8,037 nt of DNA from CAZKTS01 sp964555735 (GTDB taxonomy: Bacteria; Actinomycetota; Acidimicrobiia; IMCC26256; PALSA-555): the NCBI GenBank assembly GCA_964555735.1, contig CAZKTS010000418.1, positions 1-8,037 of the forward strand. The letters are read 5' to 3'. Of the stretch, positions 1 through 6,845 are shown in pieces; the first letter of the stretch is position 1; every line of letters begins with the position of its first letter. The position numbers were made by a program, and so were the translations under genes. Under the pieces are notes generated by a model. That model worked only from the letters and a program-made list of their open reading frames with translations. It ran no database searches and was not told the DNA's origin.

Positions 1-62
1 CGCACCACGTCGACGACGTTGTTGGTCAGCGTCGCCAGCTGCTCGTCGATCCCCGTCGGCAC
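1..62 (-). CDS. tyrS: Probable tyrosyl-tRNA synthetase, N-terminal fragment (runs off the window)
   Basis: Only the first 20 codons are present, reading VPTGIDEQLATLTNNVVDVV before the window ends. The GTG at 62-60 is the earliest possible start because an in-frame TAG lies at 74-72. The segment resembles the opening helix of bacterial tyrosyl-tRNA synthetases of the Thermus/actinobacterial type (an LxxLxRGxxDVV-like stretch that precedes the substrate-binding KLGxDPTxPDxHLGH region). That region would lie just outside, so no catalytic motif can be checked. The main support is position: tyrS follows mpg downstream of the arginine genes in actinobacteria such as M. tuberculosis. The enzyme would charge tRNA-Tyr with tyrosine in the cytoplasm. 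The gap from the mpg stop is 18 bp, so it is probably co-transcribed. No strong Shine-Dalgarno is visible. The fragment is too short for certainty. Confidence 0.6.
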   Translation of the reverse strand, partial: MPTGIDEQLATLTNNVVDVV

Positions 63-80
63 GCGGCGACGCTACCGCCG

Positions 81-707
81 TCAGCCCGGGCCCGACGGCT
101 TCGCCCGGCTGACGTTGTCGTCACCGGGCACCCACCAGCGCCAGCGCTGGGTGTCGCCGCGGCCGGGGCGGAGGCCGACACGCGTCGAGCGACCCGGCCG
201 CGAGGGCGGCGCCACCCCGTCGTCGAGCAACCGCACCGGGCCTCGAGTGAGGTCGAGCCCGTCGTGGGCCCGCGCGATCCCGAGCGCCTCGGCCAGTCGG
301 CCGGGGCCGGATGCGAGGTCGCGATCCCGGCGCGCCGCGGCGCGACGGGCCCGCATCGCATCCATGCCCACGAGCGGCGCACCGGCGCGCAGCAGCACCG
401 CGCTGGCGTCGCCGCGCACGGAGCCGGCCTCTTCCCCCACCACGTTCATGCAGAAGTGCATGCCGTACGTGAAGTACACGTACAGATGCCCCGGCGGACC
501 GAACATCGTGCGGTTGCGCGGCGTCTCGCCGCGGTAAGCGTGGCTCGCCGGGTCCCTGCTCCCGGCGTACGCCTCGACCTCGACGATGCGCACGGCGAGG
601 CGCCCGTCGACCGGGTGCTCGTGGACGAGCACCTTGTTCAGGAGGGCGGGCGCCAGCGCGCGGGAGTCGCGGCGATAGAAGGACCGCGCGAGGGTTCTGC
701 CCCTCAC
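81..707 (-). CDS. mpg: 3-methyladenine DNA glycosylase, AAG/MPG family
   Basis: A base-excision repair enzyme that flips out alkylated purines such as 3-methyladenine and cuts the N-glycosidic bond. The 208-residue protein has the whole AAG fold signature: LARSFY near residue 10, IVEVEAY at 41-47 with Glu45 matching the catalytic Glu125 of human AAG, TPRNRTMF at 62-69, the LYVYFTYGMHFCMN block at 75-88 that carries the base-stacking and DNA-intercalating tyrosines, VLLRAGAPL at 104-112, SGPGRLAEALGI at 133-144, and a C-terminal WRWWVPGDDNVS that fits the usual family ending. Its length is normal for bacterial members. I chose the GTG at 707-705 because it overlaps the argH stop as GTGA and leaves the usual short lead before LARSFY. 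In-frame GTG 719 and TTG 740 are alternatives inside argH, but neither has a Shine-Dalgarno. The arrangement suggests translational coupling to argH. Function is clear; only the start is uncertain. Confidence 0.93.
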   Translation of the reverse strand: MRGRTLARSFYRRDSRALAPALLNKVLVHEHPVDGRLAVRIVEVEAYAGSRDPASHAYRGETPRNRTMFGPPGHLYVYFTYGMHFCMNVVGEEAGSVRGDASAVLLRAGAPLVGMDAMRARRAAARRDRDLASGPGRLAEALGIARAHDGLDLTRGPVRLLDDGVAPPSRPGRSTRVGLRPGRGDTQRWRWWVPGDDNVSRAKPSGPG

Positions 708-2093
708 TCCCCCAGCCACGCGCGCTGCGAGGCGAGGCAAGCGTCGGCCGCGACGAGCTGCACACCCAAGGGCTCCGGACCGGCGCCGCCGGGCGTCCGC
801 CGGCGGCGCGCGCCCTCGCCGGGTTCGAGCAACGGGAGGGCCTCGGGGCCCAGGCTCGGCTCGGTGAGGACCAGCTCCTCGAGCGGCACGCCGCGCTCGA
901 GCGACTGCCGGACCAGGTTGCCGACGACCGCGTGCGCGTCGCGGAACGGCACGCCCGACTGCACGAGGTGCTCGGCCAGGTCCGTGGCCGCCGAGGTCGG
1001 GCTGTCGGCCGCGGCTCGCATGCGCTCCGGCACGAACACCGCGGTCTCGAGCATCCCGGCGATCGCGGCGAGGGCACCCGAGCAGGTGACGACGGAGTCG
1101 AACAGCGGCTCCTTGTCCTCCTGCAGGTCACGGTTGTACGAGAGCGGGAGCCCCTTCAGGGTGGCGAGGAAGCCGGTGAGGTTGCCGAGCGTACGGCCAG
1201 CCTTCCCGCGTGCGAGCTCGGCGATGTCCGGGTTCTTCTTCTGCGGGAGCATCGACGAGCCGGTGCTGTACGCGTCGTCGACGACGACGAAGCCGAACTC
1301 GTCGCTCGCCCACAGGACGAGCTCTTCGCCGATGCGGGACAGGTGCACCTGTTCGAGCGCGAGCACGAAGAGTGCCTCGGCGACGAAGTCGCGATCAGAC
1401 ACCGCATCGAGCGAGTTCTCGAAGCGGCGCGAGAACCCGAGGTCGCGCGCGCTCGCGTCGGGGTCGAGCGGCAGGCTCGAGCCGGCGAGGGCGCCCGCAC
1501 CCAACGGCGAGACGTCGGCACGCGCGAGGCAGTCGCGCCACCGCTCGACGTCGCGGGCGAAGGTCCAGAAGTGCGCGAGCAGGTGGTGCGCGAGCAGGAC
1601 CGGCTGCGCCCGCTGGAGGTGCGTGTACCCCGGCAGGTACGTGTCCTGGTCGGCGGTGGCGAGGGCGAGGAGCACCTCCTGGAGCCCGTGCGTCTGCTCG
1701 GCCACGAGCCGTCCGGCACGGCGGAGCCAGAGCCGGAGGTCGGTGGCGACCTGGTCGTTGCGGCTGCGCCCGGTGTGGAGCTTGGCGCCGGCCGGGCCGG
1801 CGAGCTCGGTGACCCGGCGTTCGACCGCGGTGTGGATGTCCTCGTCGGTGGGCGCGAGCACGAACGCGTCGTCGGCCAGCTCCTGCTCCACGACGTCGAG
1901 GGCGGCGAGGACCGCATCCGCCTCGGCGTCGGTGAGGAGCCCGACGCCTGCGAGCATGCGCACGTGCGCGCGCGAGCCCGCGATGTCGTCGGTCGCGAGC
2001 TCACGGTCGAACCCGATGCTGGCCGTGAACGCCCAGAGGGCCTCGGCGGGGCCCGCCGCGAAGCGCCCGTGCCAGAGGGGCCGCGAGGTGTCG

Positions 2094-2101
<8 letters not shown>
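704..2101 (-). CDS. argH: Argininosuccinate lyase
   Basis: Catalyses the last step of arginine synthesis, splitting argininosuccinate to arginine and fumarate; the family works as a cytoplasmic homotetramer. The 465-residue protein belongs to the fumarase/aspartase superfamily. It opens with LWHGRF (9-14), then shows HTGRSRNDQ (109-117), GYTHLQRAQP (158-167) with the catalytic-base His161, and the flexible signature loop GSSMLPQKKNPD (281-292) holding the catalytic serine and Lys288/Lys289. The C-terminal TPGGAGPE (436-443) is also typical. The start is the GTG at 2101-2099: it gives the normal family N-terminus, has an AGGGG at 2113-2109 seven bases upstream, and overlaps the end of argG by 8 bp. 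A longer open frame up to 2230 encodes a low-complexity Ser/Arg stretch that is the shadow of argG. One small oddity is Leu at the position where the fumarate-lyase signature usually has Met. Confidence 0.97.
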
Positions 2102-3323
<1,222 letters not shown>

Positions 3324-3327
3324 CGAT

Positions 3328-3334
3328 TCCTCTC
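3328..3334 (-). promoter_or_regulatory. Shine-Dalgarno of argG
   Basis: GAGAGGA sits in the 22 bp gap between the argR stop and the argG ATG, four bases before the start. It decides the argG start against upstream in-frame starts lying inside argR. The gap is too short to hold a full promoter of its own, and I see no ARG-box-like palindrome in it. Confidence 0.75.
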
Positions 3335-3345
3335 GGGTGGGTGGA

Positions 3346-3816
3346 TCAGAGCCCGGCAAGCGTGGCGAGCTGCGCCGCGACCGCGGCACCGCCCACCTGC
3401 TCGGCGCAGACCAGGACGAGCGTGTCGTCACCGGCGACGTTGCCGAGGACGTCGGGCAGGCCGGCGCGGTCGAGCGCCGAGCCGATGACGTGGGCGGAGC
3501 CCGGTGGCGTGCGCAGCACGACGAGGTTCCCGCTGTGGGCGACCTCGACGACGAATTCCCCCATCACCCGCCGGAGATGGTCGTCGGGTGCGGCCGCCTC
3601 CTTGGCGTGCTCGGGGATCGCGTAGGCCATGGTGCCGCCGGGGATCCGCACCTTCACGGCGCCGAGCTCCTCGAGGTCGCGGCTGACCGTCGCCTGGGTC
3701 GCGACCACGCCGTCGGCCGCGAGCAGCTCCACGAGCTGGGCCTGGCTCGAGACCGCCTGCTCCTCGAGCACCCGGCTGATCCGGTGCTGGCGTTGGGGCT
3801 TGCCGAGCGTCGCCAT
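3346..3816 (-). CDS. argR: Arginine repressor ArgR
   Basis: The 156-residue protein is the arginine-dependent repressor of the arg genes; family members form hexamers and bind ARG boxes when arginine is abundant. Residues 1 to about 70 are the winged helix-turn-helix DNA-binding domain, with the recognition-helix motif ATVSRDLEELG at 42-52 (Ser45-Arg46 are the conserved DNA-contact pair). About residues 80-156 are the oligomerisation and arginine-binding domain, with PGSAHVIGSALD at 105-116 and GNVAGDDT at 125-132, whose Asp130-Asp131 pair is the one that binds arginine. The ATG at 3816-3814 follows the argF stop after one base (TGACATG), and a GGGAG at 3831-3827 lies ten bases upstream inside argF. 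Location inside the operon implies that it controls its own expression, but its operator is not in this window and is expected upstream of argC. Confidence 0.96.
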   Translation of the reverse strand: MATLGKPQRQHRISRVLEEQAVSSQAQLVELLAADGVVATQATVSRDLEELGAVKVRIPGGTMAYAIPEHAKEAAAPDDHLRRVMGEFVVEVAHSGNLVVLRTPPGSAHVIGSALDRAGLPDVLGNVAGDDTLVLVCAEQVGGAAVAAQLATLAGL

Positions 3817-3817
3817 G

Positions 3818-4750
3818 TCAGGGCTGCTCCCGATCGGATCGGAGGGGCAGGTGCGCCAGGAGGGCGCGCACCGAGTGCATGCGGTTCTCGGCCTGTTGCC
3901 ACACGACCGACTGCGGACCGTCGATCACCTCGGCGGTCACCTCCTCACCGCGGTGGGCCGGCAAGCAGTGCAGGAAGACGGCATCCGGTCCGGCCGCGGC
4001 CATGAGCGCGCCATCCACCGTGTACGCCGCGAACGCGGTGCGGCGTTGCTCGGCTTCGGCCTCCTCACCCATCGAGGTCCAGACGTCGGTGTAGACGGCA
4101 TCGACGCCCGCAACCGCGTCGTGCGGATCGGCGACCAGCTCGACGCTGCCGCCGAGGTTGCGCGCCCGCTCGACCACGTCGTCGTCGAGCTCATAGCCGG
4201 GCGGCGACGCGACCACGAGCTCGAGACCCGAGAGTGCGGCACCGAACGCGAGCGACGCGACCACGTTGTTGCCGTCGCCGACGAACGCGACGCGGCGCCC
4301 CTCCAGACCCCCGAAGCACTCCCGAAGCGTGAGGAGGTCGGCCAGCGCCTGGCACGGATGCGCGCGGTCCGAGAGCAGGTTGACGACCGGGACGTCGACC
4401 GCGGCGGCCATCGTGTCCAGCACACCGTGGTCGAACACCCGGGCCGCGATGATGTCGCAGTAGCACGCGAGCGTCCGCGCGACGTCTTCGGGCGTCTCGC
4501 GGGTGCCGATGCCGACCTCCTCCGGGCGGATGTAGATCGGGTGCCCGCCGAGCGTCCACACCCCCATCTCGGTCGAGTTGCGCGTGCGGGTCGACGGCTT
4601 CTCGAACACGAGAGCCACCCCCCGACCCTCCAGGACCCGCGGCACCCTGGCGGGATCGGCCTTCCAGGCGGCCGCATCGTCCAGGACCGTCCGCAGCGCC
4701 GCGGGATCGAGTTCGTCCACCTCCAAGAAGCGCGGTCCGAGGCCGCTCAC
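3818..4750 (-). CDS. argF: Ornithine carbamoyltransferase, anabolic
   Basis: Transfers the carbamoyl group from carbamoyl phosphate to ornithine, giving citrulline. The 310-residue protein has both aspartate/ornithine carbamoyltransferase domains. The carbamoyl-phosphate loop STRTR is at 53-57 and HPCQALAD at 131-138, giving the N-terminal domain. The ornithine-binding DVWTSMGEE (222-230) and HCLPAHRG (261-268) give the C-terminal domain. SMG and HCLP separate it from aspartate carbamoyltransferase and from N-acetylornithine carbamoyltransferases. The start is the GTG at 4750-4748, which overlaps the argD stop as GTGA and has GAGG at 4761-4758 with seven bases of spacing. The reading frame stays open far upstream across argD and into argB, but that extension is arginine-rich shadow sequence. 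Biosynthetic rather than catabolic use is inferred from the neighbours: no arcA or arcC is nearby. Confidence 0.97.
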   Translation of the reverse strand: MSGLGPRFLEVDELDPAALRTVLDDAAAWKADPARVPRVLEGRGVALVFEKPSTRTRNSTEMGVWTLGGHPIYIRPEEVGIGTRETPEDVARTLACYCDIIAARVFDHGVLDTMAAAVDVPVVNLLSDRAHPCQALADLLTLRECFGGLEGRRVAFVGDGNNVVASLAFGAALSGLELVVASPPGYELDDDVVERARNLGGSVELVADPHDAVAGVDAVYTDVWTSMGEEAEAEQRRTAFAAYTVDGALMAAAGPDAVFLHCLPAHRGEEVTAEVIDGPQSVVWQQAENRMHSVRALLAHLPLRSDREQP

Positions 4751-5946
4751 GTCGCCGCCTCGGCCAGCACTGCGGTGAGGATCGTGACCGCTTCGTCGAT
4801 CTCGTCGTCGGTGACCAGCAGCGACGGCGCGAAGCGCAGCGAGGTGGGGGTCACGGCGTTGACGACCAGGCCCGCGGCAAGGCAGGCGTTCGCGACGTCG
4901 GGCGCGGCGACGTCGGGAGTGAGCTCGGCCGCGACGAGCAGGCCGGCGCCCCGTACGTCCGCGACCCCGGGAACGCGGCGCAGCGCAGCTTCCAGGCGCT
5001 CGCCGGCGCGCGCGGCTCGCGCCGGCACGTCCTCGGCCTCCATGACCTCGAGCACCGCGAGTGCGGCCCGTGCGGCCAGCGGCTGCCCACCGAACGTCGT
5101 GGCGTGATCGCCGGCGCGAAAGGCGACCGCGACCTCGTCGCGGGCCCAGCAGGCGCCGATCGGGACGCCGTTGCCGAGCGCCTTGGCCATCGTCACGATG
5201 TCGGGCCGCACGCCGTCGGCGTGCTCGAAGCCGAACCAACGACCGGTGCGGCCGAGCCCGGTCTGCACCTCGTCCATGATCAGGAGCACCTCGCGCTCGT
5301 CGCACATCGCGCGGACGGCCTCGAGATAGCCAGGGGGTGAGGGCTGGACACCACCCTCCCCTTGCACCGGCTCGAGCAGCACCGCGCACACCCGCTCGTC
5401 GAGTGCCGCGGCCAAGCCGTCGGCGTCGGCGAAGGGCACGTGGCGAAAGCCCACGGGCAGCGGCTGGAAGGGCTCGTGCTTCTGCGGCTGTCCGGTCGCA
5501 GCGAGGGTGGTGAGCGTGCGCCCGTGGAACGAGCCGTAGGCGGCCACGACGTGGTGGCGCTCCGGACCGCCGTTGGTCTGGCCGTAGCGCCGGGCGAGCT
5601 TGATCGCGCACTCGTTGGCCTCGGCACCCGAGTTGGCGAAGAACACCCGCCCGCCGCCGCCGAGCAGACCGTCGAGGCGCTCGGCCACCCTGGGCTGCAC
5701 GTCGTTGTAGTACAGGTTCGAGACGTGGAGCAGCGTGCGCGCCTGCTCGGCGATCGCCTCGGCCACCGCGGGGTGGGCGTGGCCGAGCGAGGTCACCGCG
5801 AGGCCGCCCAAGAAGTCGAGGTAGCGCTTGCCCTCGATGTCCCACAGCACGGTGCCCTCGCCGCGCACGAACGCGACGGGCAGACGCGCGTAGGTCTGCA
5901 TCACGTGCTCGGCATCGAGCGCGCGGATCTGCTCGAAGTCGCTCAC
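4747..5946 (-). CDS. argD: Acetylornithine aminotransferase
   Basis: A class III pyridoxal-phosphate aminotransferase that converts N-acetylglutamate semialdehyde and glutamate to N-acetylornithine and 2-oxoglutarate; many members also act on succinyl-diaminopimelate for lysine synthesis, which the sequence cannot settle. The 399 residues show NSGAEANE at 105-112 (cofactor phosphate binding), GSFHGRT at 138-144, LLIMDEVQTGLGRTG at 221-235 with Asp225 pairing to the pyridine nitrogen, MAKALGNG at 253-260 with Lys255 as the Schiff-base lysine, and TTFGG at 283-287. The start is GTG at 5946-5944, overlapping the argB stop as GTGA, with AGGA at 5959-5956 nine bases upstream. Its own stop is overlapped by argF, so translation of B, D and F is probably coupled. 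Confidence 0.97.
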   Translation of the reverse strand: MSDFEQIRALDAEHVMQTYARLPVAFVRGEGTVLWDIEGKRYLDFLGGLAVTSLGHAHPAVAEAIAEQARTLLHVSNLYYNDVQPRVAERLDGLLGGGGRVFFANSGAEANECAIKLARRYGQTNGGPERHHVVAAYGSFHGRTLTTLAATGQPQKHEPFQPLPVGFRHVPFADADGLAAALDERVCAVLLEPVQGEGGVQPSPPGYLEAVRAMCDEREVLLIMDEVQTGLGRTGRWFGFEHADGVRPDIVTMAKALGNGVPIGACWARDEVAVAFRAGDHATTFGGQPLAARAALAVLEVMEAEDVPARAARAGERLEAALRRVPGVADVRGAGLLVAAELTPDVAAPDVANACLAAGLVVNAVTPTSLRFAPSLLVTDDEIDEAVTILTAVLAEAAT

Positions 5947-6845
5947 GCCGGACCGTCCTGCGCCACGCCGTCGCTCGAGACCATGGTGCCGATGCCCTCG
6001 CGGGTGAAGAACTCGAGCAGCAGTGCGTGCGGGATGCGGCCGTCGAGGATGTGCGCGCGGTGCACGCCGCCCCGCAGGGCATCGATGCAGGAGCGCACCT
6101 TCGGGATCATCCCCTCCCCGACCTTGCCCTCGTGGAGCAGGTGCTCGAGGCCGGCCGGGTCGGTCTGGGTGATGAGCGAGCCCTCGTCACCGAAGTCGGC
6201 GTAGATCCCCGCGACATCGGTGAGGTACACGAGCTTCTCGGCGCGCAGCGTCTCGGCGATCGCGCCCGCAACGGTGTCGGCGTTGATGTTGTAGGCCTGT
6301 CCGACGTCGTCGACCCCGACGGTCGCGACCACGGGGATCAGCTCCTCGCGCACGAGGCGCTCGATGATCGACGCGTCGATGCCGCGGACGTCGCCCACGA
6401 AGCCGAGCTTCGGATCTCGCTGGTCGACGGTGATGAGCCCGGCGTCCTCCCCGGACAGGCCGACCGCGAACGAGCCGTGGCGGTTCACCGCGGCGACGAC
6501 CTCCCGGTTCACCTTGCCGACGAGGGCCATGCGCACGATGTCGATCGTCTCGGCGTCGGTGACCCGCAGTCCGTCGACGAACTCGGGCTCCTTGCCCAAG
6601 CGGCGCATGAGCTCGCTGATGTGGGGCCCGCCGCCATGCACGACGACCGGGTTCATCCCCACCAGGCGCATCAGCACGACGTCCTGGGCGAAGAGGTCCG
6701 CGAGCGCGGGGTCGTCCATGGCGTGGCCGCCGTACTTGATGACGACGGTCTTGCCCGAGAACTCGCGGATGTACGGCAGCGCCTCCGAGAGGATCGCGGC
6801 CTTCCCGTGGGCATCCTTGGCGCGCTGGTCCGCCCCGGCGCTCAT
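5943..6845 (-). CDS. argB: Acetylglutamate kinase, probably arginine-sensitive
   Basis: Phosphorylates N-acetyl-L-glutamate with ATP, the second step and usual control point of the cyclic pathway. The 300-residue amino-acid-kinase fold has IKYGGHAM at 36-43 with catalytic Lys37, VHGGGPHIS at 69-77 binding substrate and phosphate, YNINADTVAGAIA at 185-197 binding acetylglutamate, and GEGMIPKV at 243-250 with the second catalytic lysine Lys249. About 30 residues precede the first strand (HGKAAILSEALPYIREF, 13-29). This extension is the N-helix known to mediate hexamer formation and arginine inhibition in Thermotoga and Pseudomonas kinases and is absent from the arginine-insensitive E. coli enzyme, so feedback inhibition is inferred. 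The ATG at 6845-6843 overlaps the argJ stop as ATGA, with GGGGA at 6854-6850 just upstream. Frames open further upstream lie inside argJ and are shadow. Confidence 0.97.
   Translation of the reverse strand: MSAGADQRAKDAHGKAAILSEALPYIREFSGKTVVIKYGGHAMDDPALADLFAQDVVLMRLVGMNPVVVHGGGPHISELMRRLGKEPEFVDGLRVTDAETIDIVRMALVGKVNREVVAAVNRHGSFAVGLSGEDAGLITVDQRDPKLGFVGDVRGIDASIIERLVREELIPVVATVGVDDVGQAYNINADTVAGAIAETLRAEKLVYLTDVAGIYADFGDEGSLITQTDPAGLEHLLHEGKVGEGMIPKVRSCIDALRGGVHRAHILDGRIPHALLLEFFTREGIGTMVSSDGVAQDGPA

Noticed and set aside
1270..1291. Short GTC/GAC repeat with palindromic look
   Set aside because: It encodes the Val-Val-Val-Asp-Asp run of ArgH in preferred codons, so it is a coding by-product rather than a regulatory repeat.
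3324..3431. An N-terminal extension of ArgG by 36 residues
   Set aside because: It reads out of frame through the end of argR and lacks family similarity, whereas ATG 3323 has a strong Shine-Dalgarno.
3629..5107. A plus-strand open frame of about 490 codons antisense to argR, argF and argD
   Set aside because: It has low-complexity composition and no motif, and it changes character at each underlying gene boundary, as an antisense shadow would.
3818..6082. A 754-codon minus-strand frame that could be read as an N-terminally fused ArgF
   Set aside because: The 440 or so residues before the ArgF start are Arg/Ala-rich shadow of argD and argB. ArgF has its own GTG with Shine-Dalgarno and normal length.
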